Made by a program: the position numbers and the translations under genes. DNA of 64,000 nucleotides from Lindgomyces ingoldianus (lineage: Eukaryota > Ascomycota > Dothideomycetes > Pleosporales > Lindgomycetaceae): positions 120,137 to 184,136 of the forward strand of contig NW_022985220.1 in NCBI RefSeq assembly GCF_010093535.1, in the 5' to 3' direction. The notes under the pieces are model-generated. The model was not told the origin of the DNA. It saw only the letters and a list, made by a program, of their open reading frames with translations, and searched no databases. Positions 1-10,672 of the stretch are shown piece by piece. Positions within the stretch are counted from its first letter, which is position 1. Every line of letters begins with the position of its first letter.

Positions 1-2
1 GC

Positions 3-371
3 AGGCTGGCGGAGGCGGAGGCCATGTACAATCGGGCGCTGCAAGGCTATGAGGAGGCTCTTAGGCCCGAGCTTCTGTCGTCGTATTTGCCAGCATTGAA
101 CACAATGTTCTCTTTCGGTGACCTTTACGTGCGGACAGGTCGTGAAGACATAGCGAAGATAATGTATAGTCGGGCATTGGCTGGATACACAGCTGTCCAA
201 GGGCCTTCTTCAGAATGGTGTAAACAGCTTGAAGATCGACTTCAAGCGTTACAAGTTGCATCTATTGAGCCGAATGAAGACCAAGCTGAGTCTATAGAGA
301 TGGAAGCGCCGAAGTCGAGGTCTCTAAAGCGCGTATTCCGCAAGCTGGGAAGGCGGTTGGGCGCAGGATAG
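3..371 (+). CDS. C-terminal end of a TPR-repeat protein (5'-truncated by window)
   Basis: The reading frame is open from the window edge to a stop at 369-371. The first residues (RLAEAEAMYNRALQGYEEAL) are a classic fungal tetratricopeptide unit of the kinesin-light-chain/NLR type. A second, weaker TPR-like helix pair follows, around 'ALNTMFSFGDLYVRTGR...AKIMYSRALAGY'. The last ~40 residues are acidic and then basic (RSLKRVFRKLGRRLG). Such TPR tails usually end fungal NACHT or NB-ARC proteins, in which the repeats sense ligands or partners, but the NTPase domain is outside the window, so the class cannot be confirmed. No break is visible in the part present. Confidence 0.7.
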   Translation, partial: RLAEAEAMYNRALQGYEEALRPELLSSYLPALNTMFSFGDLYVRTGREDIAKIMYSRALAGYTAVQGPSSEWCKQLEDRLQALQVASIEPNEDQAESIEMEAPKSRSLKRVFRKLGRRLGAG

Positions 372-1044
372 GCCGTAATAGTAAAATTATGTATTGAATT
401 CTCGCCAGTTTCTTGCCTAAACCTTAGAATAGCCTCCAAGTCGTGAACTTGCCAAGTAACACTTACGACGATGGGAATGCGGATGCTCGGGTTTATCTCA
501 GCAAGCTCAGACGGGAGGGGGAGAGAGCCTCGACAGGGGCAAGCCCCTGCTAGTCAATTGGAACCTGGCTAGTAGCCTCAGTGGCGCAAGCCCCATCTCT
601 CTAGCCAATGAGGGTGTAAGAAAGGCTTTCTCTCCCCAGCGGAGAGAAACGCTACTAACAGGGGTCAGAAACCGCTAACCCCCAGGCCATACTCTATTTG
701 GAGTAACAATATGCATGGTGGTTTGTGCGTCCTCGGTTCTCTCCTCACATCTGAGCTAGCTGAGATAAGCTCGGGTTGCTGGTAAGATTCACGCTAACCA
801 AATCCATGATAGTGTAATTTAGCTCCAAAGGCTACAAACTGAGCTTGTTGGCCTGTTTAGCTTATGTTACACTGTGATCATTACGTGTGCGTGCACGTCG
901 CGTCTTGGGAGGGCCAGGTTCTCGCTATGTAGTGGGGATGTTATACAAGCACTGTGCTGAAAGTGTGATGATGAACGACCCTTCTGTTATGCAGCAGGAC
1001 GCAAAGTCTCGCAAGGCAGTACCACCTTCTAATTACATCCCTTG
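372..1044. other. Intergenic, no gene recognised
   Basis: No coding frame here resembles a protein. Around 520-690 there are short imperfect repeats of a GGSGCAAGCCCC-like word and two GAAAC(C)GCTAAC-like words, which may be old mobile-element debris. The transposase remnant begins at 1045, so the right part probably contains its 3' untranslated end. I could not define a terminal inverted repeat. Confidence 0.4.
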
Positions 1045-1663
1045 CTACCACATTTTCGCCACTGGGGCTCTCCATGGTTCTGGCGGAGCTTCTCCCTCCC
1101 CTACGTCCGGTACCGCGGCCTTCGGCTCCAACCCACCCCATTCTTGCTCAGCTTCCGCAACCTGTCCTTCGCTTCTCCGCTCCGCCCTGGGCCTTGGCTC
1201 TGGCGGATCCGCCTCTAATGCATCGCTCTTCCGCTTCCGACCACGTTTCTTCTTGCCTACGGTGGCTTCGGCCACTTGCGCAGCCCTCACAACTTTCTTC
1301 GCCTTGTTTGCAACCCTTTTAGCCTCTTTCTTAGCGTCTTTTGTAGCACGCTCTACTTGTGCCTTAACAAGGTCTTTATAGCTTACTACTCTTACTGTTC
1401 TAGTCTCTAAGATCTTTACCTTAGTTAATTAGCAAACTTTAGCTTTATTATTTATTTTAGTTAAGAACTAATTCTGTTCCTTAAGGAGGGCTTGTTTGGC
1501 AAAGGAAAGTTAGGCAGCATTAGTAAGCTTCTGTATGCCTCTGCAAGCGCTGTCTACTTGTCTTATTAACCACACAGGCATCCTGTTTAATTAGATTATG
1601 TAGCGAGGCAACAGCATCTGCTGTGATTAGCGTCACGGGCGTTTGCGGTACTTAGTCTTGCAT

Positions 1664-1668
1664 ACAAG
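1664..1668. repeat. Target-site duplication (left), ACAAG
   Basis: The five bases before the 5' LTR equal the five bases after the 3' LTR (8857-8861). This is the expected mark of integrase-mediated insertion of the Gypsy element. Confidence 0.9.
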
Positions 1669-1958
1669 TGTAACGATTCTACGAATCGTTCCATCTCGGG
1701 TCGCTCGGATCCTATCCGAAGGGTCCCCGTATCGGCCCCGACCATGACTCGACCCAGCCCCCTGCAGTTACCCCTATTCCCTCATGTATTTAGTCGCACC
1801 TCGCCCCTGTAGCTAGCTCGGTAGTTTTCTGATATCCTACGTACAAGGCCTATAGGTGTCATTAGTATTCCCAGGTCTCTGAGTCCCCACGCACTCCCAT
1901 ATGCCTCTAAGTGGATTCATACCGCATTTAGACCTATTGTCTTGCCTGCGCTGTTACA
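1669..1958 (+). repeat. 5' LTR of the Gypsy element
   Basis: The 290-bp direct repeat starts TGTAACGATTCTACG and ends GCGCTGTTACA. It aligns without gaps to 8567-8856. I count about 17 differences, all transitions. Unlike the interior it keeps many CCA/TCA/TGA/TGG words. Confidence 0.95.
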
Positions 1959-2159
1959 TTATATTAGAAAACTTGCTTTTGCTAGTAACAGCCTTATTAA
2001 TAATATTACATTAATTATTTGTTTAACTATGTCTAACTTTAAGAAGCGTCTAATTTAGTTTAGGTTACTGTTTTTACACACTGTTACATTAAATTATTTA
2101 GTTAGTATAGACAGGATTCTAGAGACCTTCTGTTAACTAAAGCCTTTAGGTTTAGAACT

Positions 2160-3480
2160 TCCTATCCCCTGCAATTAAGATTGCCTTTAGAAAAGTTATA
2201 AAAAGTGCGCTAAGGTAGAAACTTAAAGACTACTAATAACTTATTAGAATTAAGGACAACTACTAATGCCTAACTTTTAACTACTATTAGATTTTATTAT
2301 AAAGACTACAACTTATTCTAGCTGCAGCTAAGGCAAAATGCCTACTTTTAAAACTAAACTACTACTAACCTTAACAGCTAAACTTTCTTTTATAGGACTA
2401 GAAGCTAAAAACCTACTAGATTTAAAGTTAAACTTTAGTAGCATAGCCTTTAAAAACTAAGTTGCTTAATTAAAAGCATAAATTAAATAGCTAACTAGAT
2501 TAAAAACTGTTAGTTCTAATTATTCTCTACTAACTACTAAATTACCTCTAATAATGCCTTAAATTACTCTTACTACATTAATAGTAAGAGACTTTTTAGG
2601 CACCCTTAAGCTCTTTTAAAGCTACCTTACTAAACATATGCCTAAGATTAAGAACCTTATAGACAGCAAAGAACTTATGTTTAAATAATAGTAAGCCTTT
2701 ATTACAGACAGACTTAACATTAATGTAGATTACTATTAGAGTAAGCGCGCACGCATAGCGCTAGTATAGGGACACACTGCTAGTATCGCGAAGGAATACC
2801 TAGAGCCTAGATACTTAGCTAAATTAGATTACTTTTAGTTTAGAAACATAAAAAAAATAATTAAGCTCTTATAAACTTACTTTATTACTAGTAATAAAGA
2901 AATAAAAGTGTAATAGGCGTTTTAGACTTTAAAAATAGGTAAAAAAGAAGCATTTTCTACTTTTAAAGCTTACTTTATTAGTGCTGCTGTTAAAGGGTCT
3001 ATATTAAAGTTAGAATAGTTCTTCTACCTATAAAAAAAAATACTGCCTAGCTTAAAAGTACTAAACTTAAGTTTTAAACATACTTAGAAAGGCTTCTTTA
3101 AGACTATAGTAGCCTACTTAATAGCTTATAATATAGAAAGAAGGAACACCTTTACTATTTTAGAGTAAACTGTTAACTACACTTAATAATTTAATGTTAG
3201 ACCTATTACAGATTAATCTTAGAAGGTTTTTAGTAATACATCTAAGGCAGTATACTATTCTAGTGCACTCTAACCTGCACCTATGTTAGTACTCTAATCT
3301 ACCCTAGCTACCTACTGTTAACCTAGCTAGACACCTGCCTCTAAAAGACAGACAACTCCTAGCAACTATTATAATTATAGAAAACTAGAACATTTTACTA
3401 GCAACTGCCCTATCTCTAGGGTATAAGAAATAAAGGTAGAGTAGTAAGATTTTAAAGAAGAATTTATAGACATAAATAAT
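2160..3480 (+). pseudogene. gag remnant with zinc knuckle
   Basis: There is no open frame. Near 3358-3418 the plus strand reads a CCHC-type knuckle in which Cys codons have become Tyr (N-Y-Y-N-Y-R-K-L-E-H-F-T-S-N-C-P), matching CxxCxxxxHxxxxC with TGT/TGC to TAT change. The outer limits are approximate. Confidence 0.6.
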
Positions 3481-4499
3481 TTTAATTTAGATGCCTTTTA
3501 AATAGGAAACAGTAACGCCTAGAGAAACTCTTTATTCTAGGCTTAAGTAAGTATAATTTATTAAATATTAATCTATTGCACTTATTTAGAGAAAAACACT
3601 TCTAAGTCTTTACTATTTTATATTTAAAAAGTATTAGAGTCTGTTTAAATCTTTTAGTTAATACTAGTGCTTATAGTTTTTTATTTATTAACTTACTAAC
3701 TACTAAGTTATTATTTTAATGCTTTTATATCCTTATCTAACACTTACTATTTAAAGTTATAGTTAAGGGCTTTTAAGATTAGATCTAAGTCTCTATCTAC
3801 TAGTATATCTGCCTGCATATGTAAATTAATAGAAGAAGCATCTAAAACTGCCCCTTTATTATTATAGACCTTAGCTCCTAAGATTACATTATTAGCATTA
3901 AATAGTTATGTTATTTTAAACTTTATCTAGATATAGAGAGGAATTAGATTATATAGTCTAGCAAATATCTGCCTACCTACAAACTTTTGCTGCCCTTGCT
4001 TATGCAATTAACCTAGCCTGCGCGCAATAAAGAAGTAGAGCTAGATATTAAATAACACAACACACTATAAGAAAAGGACTAATTTTAGCAGTTATGCAGC
4101 CTAACAATCTACTGCATTAGGGGTTTGCTAAGGCTACTAAAATTATATAGATCTCTTATTGTCTATAGTTTAAAAACACTTAAATTATCTTTCTGCTTAT
4201 TTATTAAAAAGTCTAGAATAGGTCTAAAGGAGGTTTATTTAGCTACTATTACTCTAATTTTAGTAAATGCTTTTTATTTTAACATAAAAAAAAAAAAGAA
4301 CAAGTTCTTTTTAACTTTTATTTATAAAATTAAGTAGTTAATTAAAGATAAGTAAGCCTTATAGTTAAACGCTAAATGTAAAACTAAAGCATTAGTAAAC
4401 CTCTAATTGCCCTCTAAATACTATTAGTACTAAGATGTATTTAGCCACACAGCAGCTTACTAGCTACTAGTACATTATCTATATAACTACAAGATTGTT

Positions 4500-7420
4500 C
4501 TTACAGAGCCTCTCCCTAATAGTTACAGTCTGTTGTACAAACAGAACCTTAAGGAGCTAGAGGCAATAAAGAAATATGTTATAAATAATCTAAAATATAG
4601 CTTTATTAAGTAAAGTTAAAGCCCCTTTACATCTTCTATTTTTTATGTATAGAAACTAAATAGCAACTTATGTATCTACGTTAATTACTGTAAACTTAAC
4701 ACTCTTACTTGTAAGGATGTGTATCTAATACTGTGTATAAATAAACTTTTGTTAAGACCTACTAAGGTAGTAATTTTTACTAAGTTTAATATTTACGCAG
4801 CCTTTAATAAGATTAGGATAGATTTAAGCTTTAAAAAGTGTACTACCTTTTAGACATAATATAGAACTTATAAGTGTAAAGTCTTACCTTTTAGATTATG
4901 CAATAGTCTAGCAACTTACTAGCGCTATATAAACAATGTATTAATTAACTATCTAAATAATTTCTATATTACTTATTTTAATAACATTCTTATTTACTTT
5001 AAAGACAAGGCAACTTATATTCTTTATATTAAGAAAGTCTTAGAAAGGCTCTAGTAAGCAGGATTATAAGTAAAGATTAAAAAAAGTAAATTTTATGTTA
5101 CTTAAATAAAGTATCTTAGCTATATACTTTTAAATAAAGGACTAGAGGTTAACCTAGAGAAAGTAGAGGTGCTATGCAACTAGCAAGCGCCTACTACTGT
5201 AACAGGTGTAAAATTCTTCCTAGGCTTTACTAGATTTTATTAGTAATTTATTTTAAAATTCTTTTATATAGCAAAACTAATTATTACGCTTTAGAGCCTT
5301 ACTACCCCTTTTATATAGACTTTAAAGTGTAACATAGCTTTTAAAAAGCTAAAGTCTATGCTACTAAGTATACCTACACTCTACTATTTTAACTTTATGT
5401 TATAAACTAAAATTAAAACTAACGCTTTTAATAAGGTAGTAGCAGAAGTCCTTTCTTAGAAATAAGCAGATAGAAATTAGTGCTCTATATTATTCTATAG
5501 TAAGGTCCTATCTAGTTTAGAGCTAAACTAGAAGATACATAATAAAAAGCTATTTACAATTATTACTGTGTTTAAATAATAAAGGGCTAAGCTTACATCT
5601 ATAGCAATAAGCACTCTAGTATATACTAATTATTATTTATTAAAGTACTTTATAATAATAAAAGTGCTAAATGCTTGTTAAGTCTATTAAGCTAAAAAGT
5701 TAGCTTAGTATTACTTCTAAATTAAGTACACCCCTAGTAAGAATAATGCTAGGGCAGACATTCTTAGTTATTATAAATAAGATATAGAAAATTTAAGAGT
5801 AGCTTAAACTAATAATAAGTTAAGGGTTTTACTAGGACTGCACTAACTGCACCTCTAAATTAACTCTAAACTAGCCTAGTACTATATTACTTAAACAACA
5901 ACTTAAGTAGCTATACTAAATGTTATAAAAAAACTAAACTAGGTTATATCTTTAGATTTTTTAAAATTAATTAATATATTACTTTAAAAAAATTAAGCTT
6001 TTTTTACATAGAAGTAAGAACTTCTACCTTACTATTATTAAATAGGAAACAGACTACTTCTCTATGCTAACTACTTATGTGTGCTAGCAGACTTGTTACT
6101 GTGTACTTAACTTATCTAAAAAGTCTATAATTAAGTATCTTTAGCACACCCTAGTGCTACTAAGACCTATTAGTTACTGTTCTAAAAGTACTACTAAAAG
6201 GGTATAGAGGCTACTTGCAAATAATACGTACAGAATTGCCTCCCCTATTATAAAGCTTATCTAAAATAGACTTAAACTCTAGGCTTTATCTACCCCCTAC
6301 TAATTCCTGCTTAACTAATGCAGCACTTATGCATTAACTTTAAGAAGTTCTCTAAAGACAAGTCTAGATATAATTAGATTATAGTTATAATTAATTACCT
6401 ATCTAAACAAGCTATTTCTATTCTCTGCTATAAAATAATTAACGCCTAAAAAATAGCTACTTTGTTTATTTAATAGGTGTACTGTTTTAGCTATACACTT
6501 AAAACTATTATTTTTAATTAAGGACCTTAGTTTGTATCTAGTTTCTAGTCTAAATTTTGTTAAATTTTAGGCATAAAAGTTAAGCTCTCTACTACCTATT
6601 ATAAAAAAATAAATAGCTAAATAGAGATTATAAATAAGTATATTAATTAAAAACTAAGGCCTTTTATATTTTTTTACTAAGATAACTAGAGTTCCTTACT
6701 ACCTCTAATTAATTAGGCTTAGATAACCTTACTTTATATAATAATTAAAATGTCTTTATATTAAGTCTTATATAGCTCTAAACTATGTTAAAGCTAGAAC
6801 TAGAAACATTCTACAGAACCTATTACAGCTATAGACAAGTTAAATTAGAAGAATGCCCTAGCATTAGCAACCTACATGCACGCAGCCTAGGAGCTAGCAA
6901 AGACCTATATAAAAAAGGCCTAAAATTAGATGTAAACTATAGTTAACTGCTACTACTAGCTAGTTAACTAGAAAGTTAGCAACATAGTCTACTTAAGCAT
7001 AAAGAACCTAGCTGTTTAGAGACCTAGCTAAAAACTATCTAATTAATAAAAGAGTCTCTTTAAGGTACTTAAATAAATTAGAAACTTATACTACTTAAAG
7101 CTACTTTTAAAGTTAAAGATATATAACATCTTTACACTAAACATGCTTTATAAAGACCTTTAAGATCTACTTCTAAAACAAGAACTTCTAAAACCCCCTA
7201 GAATTACTATTAATAAAGTAGAGAAGTAGAAAGTAAAGGAAATACTTACTAGCAAGCTCTACTAGAAAACGCTTAAGTACTAAGTAAAATAAGTAGAACA
7301 CAACTCTAATCTAGTTTAGTATAAGGCTTTAAATTTTATAAGTTCTCTCTATAAACTAAAGGCCTTTTATAATAAGCATCTAAATTAGCTAGGACCTTTA
7401 AGAGCCTTATAAAAGTAGAT
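4500..7420 (+). pseudogene. pol remnant: reverse transcriptase, RNase H, integrase, chromodomain-like tail
   Basis: Through stop codons, reverse transcriptase is recognisable at about 4610-5200: NLCIYVNYCKLNTLT, then a catalytic box now reading YFNNILIYF where Gypsy elements have YLDDILIY (both Asp changed to Asn by G-to-A), then FYVT. An RNase H-like stretch follows near 5430-5640. The integrase core is at about 6300-6720, with segments equivalent to SDRGPQFVS and the HPQTDGQTE region, now carrying stops. At about 7190-7400 a segment equivalent to E-W-E-V-x-x-I-L ... Y-x-V-K-W-x-G precedes LGPLRAL, as in a chromovirus chromodomain. Limits are approximate. Confidence 0.8.
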
Positions 7421-7567
7421 TAAAGCTTTTAAAGCTAGTGTAAAAGGTATAGATTACTTAGTAGATAATAAAGTATAAAAGTAAAAAGTTAGATTATATT
7501 TTTACATAATATTATTATAACTTTATAGACATGTTGCTTAGAAGGTCTAACAGCAAGCTGTTAGACA

Positions 7568-7665
7568 CCTCTAGACTTTCCTCTTCCTTCTCCTCTGCCC
7601 TTCTTCCTCTCCTCCCTCCCCTCCTCCCTCCCCTCTAGACTCCCTCTAAACCCCCTCTGCCTTGT
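7568..7665 (+). repeat. Pyrimidine-rich (CT) tract inside the Gypsy element
   Basis: A run of TCC/CTT/CCT words in the 3' untranslated part of the element is far richer in C than its surroundings. Almost every C is followed by C or T, so it holds almost no CpA sites; this may explain why it escaped the mutation that changed the rest of the interior. Confidence 0.7.
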
Positions 7666-8551
7666 CCTTAGCCGCCTGAAAGCGCTATAATGTCTGCCTA
7701 AAGGTTAGACACTAGAGCCTTTAGGGCTAAAACTTGTTAGAGCAGCTTAGTATTCTAGTAGAATAAGGCCACCTAAACACTAGCTATAGGAAGCCTAGCT
7801 TCCTAACTCTTTATAACCTACACTACTTATGCTAGGTTTTAAGCAGACTTTAAAATAGCTTTAAAGGCCCCCTCTTTGTTTTTCTTACTCCCTACGTTTT
7901 AGGCTGCTGCCTACAGCTTAAGATAGCCCTGTAGGACTAGAAACTCCTTCTTGCAATATAAGAGGACCTACGCGCGCATTAGTAACTTATAACCTAGCAG
8001 TATTAGACTATATTTGTACAGAATTGCATTTCTTATTATGTAAAGTGTAATATTTATATTTCTTTAATCTAAAGGACTAATAGGAAAACTTAACTTAAAG
8101 GCTGCAGGTAAGGGCGTAGGCAGCCTAAAAGCAGATAACTTAAAACGCCTCTAAAGAGGCTCTAGGAGAGGGGCAGAGCAGCATAGTAAATTTCTTTAAT
8201 ACTATAATTAGTTAGCAGACTAAGCTATAGGATGTTAGGTGCACAACAATACTTATAAGGTAGAGAATTTAAATAATAGCTAAAAAAAAAACTAATAAAA
8301 TTAACTAGACTATATAAGTAAGGTAAGTAAACACTTATTACTATAAATAATAAATTTACTATATTAATAATAACTACACTGCTAGTTACTACTAAACAAA
8401 AACATTACAACAGAGGCATTATATTAGTATTAGGTTTTTAGTCTATTTCTTAGTAATAGGAAATTTTAGTTAAGATAGTTGTACTTATTGTATTCTATCT
8501 AAATTAGTTCTAAATATTTTCTACACACTGCAGATAGGGACTATTAGCCTA

Positions 8552-8566
8552 CAGAGGGGGGGGTAG
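8552..8566 (+). other. Polypurine tract before the 3' LTR
   Basis: A purine run with nine consecutive G lies directly upstream of the 3' LTR, the usual place for the plus-strand primer of LTR retrotransposons. Confidence 0.75.
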
Positions 8567-8856
8567 TGTAATAATTCTATGAATTGTTCCATCTTGGGTC
8601 GCTCGGATCCTATCCGAAGGGTCCCCGTATCGGCCCCGACCATGACTTGACCTAGCCCCCCGCAGTTACCCCTATTCCCTTATGTATTTAGTCGCACCTT
8701 GCCCCTGTAGCTAGCTCGGTAGTTTTCTAATATCCTACGTACAAGGCCTATAGGTGTCATTGGTATTCCCAGGTCTCTGAGTCCCCACGCACTCCCATAT
8801 GCCTCTGAGTGGATTCATACCGCATTCGGACCCATTGTCTTGCCTGCGCCGTTACA
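8567..8856 (+). repeat. 3' LTR of the Gypsy element
   Basis: This is the 290-bp partner of 1669-1958, TG...CA, followed by ACAAG (8857-8861). It contains about 16 intact YCA-type trinucleotides, against three in the whole 6.6-kb interior. Confidence 0.95.
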
Positions 8857-8861
8857 ACAAG
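8857..8861. repeat. Target-site duplication (right), ACAAG
   Basis: This copy is identical to 1664-1668 on the other side of the Gypsy element. The interrupted transposase frame resumes after it. Confidence 0.9.
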
Positions 8862-8936
8862 AACCTCTCTCCGCCTTATTAGTTTCTAGGATTGTTAGTC
8901 TAGCAAGCGGTTTTAGTATATCACTAAGTACCTTGT

Positions 8937-9538
8937 TGTTACGATCCTTGCTCCGACGAAATGGTATTTTCGGGAGCACTACGGCCTATGGTTATGTTAG
9001 GGGAGAAAAGGAAGGACTTAGCTAGATCGGGTGTACAGTCCGTCCGGCAGAGTATAGGTAGGGCGAGAATAGAGAAGGCAGGTCGTGGTTTGACCCAGCG
9101 GCTGTATGGGGAGCTGGTCAACCGATCCGGAGGATAGGATAGGAGGTATATATGGTGCAAGATATACAAGACGGCAATGTCCTCTTCGTAAAGGTGTCAA
9201 TGCCTCTCAGTCTATTGTGGTGTAAAGACTAAACGGTAATCACGGCCTTCCAACTATGGTCGTGATCGAGACTATATACATGAGGTTGCATGTAGTGCAT
9301 GCCATGCATGCTTGCATGCTCTCTGCCTGCATTACCTGCAGGGCCTGCAAGCCTGCAATGCTAGGGTCCCTATTGGACAATGCATTCCTCTATGCATTCG
9401 TCTAAAAGCCGAAGCCATTCCTCATCCGGCTTGTCACGTGATCCGTCTAATACGGGGTTAAGCGTTGTCCATCCGACGTCGTTTCGGCTGTGGGGTACAG
9501 CTGATTGGTTATTTACGGTCTGTTCGTTGGCCGTAACA
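8937..9538. mobile_element. Solo LTR of a second LTR retrotransposon
   Basis: The 602-bp insertion begins TGTTACG and ends CGTAACA, a 7-bp perfect terminal inverted repeat with TG...CA ends. It is flanked by the 5-bp duplication CTTGT (8932-8936 and 9539-9543). Removing it with one CTTGT restores the transposase reading frame (FNLDKVLSDILKPLARL), which independently confirms both borders. It has no coding content and its sequence is unrelated to the 290-bp LTRs. It was probably left by LTR-LTR recombination that deleted an internal region. Strand cannot be assigned. Confidence 0.9.
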
Positions 9539-10672
9539 CTTGTCTAGGTTAAAGGGGAAAAGGCCAGCCTTTGCCCATCCTGCCCATATGTTCCTAGACG
9601 TAAACGCTTGATCCCTTGCAGGGCTATATAGATAGGTGAAATGCTCCTTCCCTATTGTTCCTACACATCCTCGCTCCAGCTGCTTAACCTGTTCGCGGTA
9701 GGCTACCTTCAGCAGGCTGAATACTGAGATGTCGCAGGGCTGAAGTTTATGGGAGGTGTGAGAGGGGATACGGCATAGGATAATGCTGTTTATAAAACAA
9801 AACTCTAAGATCTCCAGGGTCTTATGCGTCCCAAAGCCGTCACATATTAGTACGCGTGGTTTCTGGTTAGCCTGCTCTTTAGTCTAGGGGTTAAACACAA
9901 GCTTAAGCCACTGCAAGCTAAGATATAAGTCAGTGTAACCGCTGTCTAAGAATGCATAATGCCATCTAGGAGTGGGGTGCGTGCTCTAGTTAGATTAATA
10001 AGTAGATGCAGGCCAGATTATTATAGGGTTTAAATGCCTACTGTCGGCACTCACGCATTTAATAGCAGTGACCGTTGTTCGCTTAACGCGCGCACCTCTA
10101 TAGCCTCGCTAATCATCCCTGTGAACAAGGACCTTAACAGAGTTCAGTTTAGAAAGCATGACACTAGTCTTGTCCATGTTATAGACATTCTCCTGCAGAA
10201 CAGCAGGGTCCAGCAGAACCTTTCCAATAACCTCATACCAGTGTGTGACCTTGTTGTAGATATTATAACAGTTCCAGTCTAGCGCCCTAGCTTTAGTCGC
10301 TTTAAGATCTAGGTGGCGCTTGTAGAAGAACTAGGGCCAGTTCTTCCTAGGAGGTTTGCTTAGTCTGTTCGCTGGCGTCTGTTGGCAGGCGAGACTAAAG
10401 GCTATTAAACCTATATATTTTATCCAGACAGGGCGCCTAAGAGCACCTTAATGTGCTATAAACTTAGCAAGGGCTTTCTCTTCCTATAGATAGAGATATT
10501 GTTAGCTCTGCGCCTTCTCTTTAATCAACTGGCGTTTGCGGTTACAATGCTGAAGAGTCGTGCGAGGCACACCGTGACAATCTGCTAAAGCCCGGAACAA
10601 TTTTAACACGCCGGGAGGAACACCTAATGCCAGCGCCTGGCTGGCTCTGTCTATGTTAATTTGTTACGACGT

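Larger units (their letters stand above)
1669..8856 (+). mobile_element. Full-length Ty3/Gypsy (chromovirus-type) LTR retrotransposon, hypermutated
   Basis: The 7188-bp element is bounded by 290-bp LTRs that begin TG and end CA, with an ACAAG duplication on both sides. Inside, on the plus strand and through dense stop codons, the order gag zinc knuckle, reverse transcriptase, integrase core and chromodomain-like segment can be read. Integrase downstream of reverse transcriptase marks Ty3/Gypsy, and a C-terminal chromodomain marks chromoviruses. The interior is A+T-rich, full of TAG/TAA, and nearly devoid of TCA, TGA, CCA and TGG, so no protein can be made. It inserted into the pogo-type transposase gene, so it is younger than that element. 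No primer-binding site starting TGG remains after the 5' LTR, as expected if TGG was mutated. Confidence 0.95.
1045..10672 (-). pseudogene. pogo/Fot1-type (DDE_1) transposase, decayed and split by two LTR insertions
   Basis: Read on the minus strand, coding pieces lie at about 10672-9539, 8936-8857 and 1668-1045; joined across the two insertions they give roughly 610 codons. The N-terminal helix-turn-helix region is near 10660-10500 (VPPGVLKLFRALADCHGVPR), followed by a CENP-B-type segment. The catalytic core has all three DDE acidic residues: Asp in YNMDKTSV (10172-10174), Asp in ICDGFGTH (9839-9841) and Asp in HKLQPCDIS (9731-9733). The tail is the lysine-rich KKKRGRKRKS segment ending near 1045. 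The start codon is now ACG at 10670-10672, and there are several in-frame TAG/TAA codons (for example after FNP near 9890 and after NWP near 10337) plus a frameshift near 1535, so it is dead. Stops at former CAG codons suggest C-to-T mutation. It would have moved a Tc1/mariner-superfamily DNA transposon. Confidence 0.88.

Noticed and set aside
887..1381. Plus-strand 164-codon open frame
   Set aside because: It is the antisense shadow of the transposase C-terminus, which is clearly recognisable on the minus strand.
4125..4337. Open frame of 70 codons inside the Gypsy interior
   Set aside because: It is an A+T-rich chance frame in hypermutated pol; no domain and a poly-Lys tail from an A-run.
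8840..9200. Small frames overlapping the solo LTR
   Set aside because: They cross the LTR border and have no protein character.
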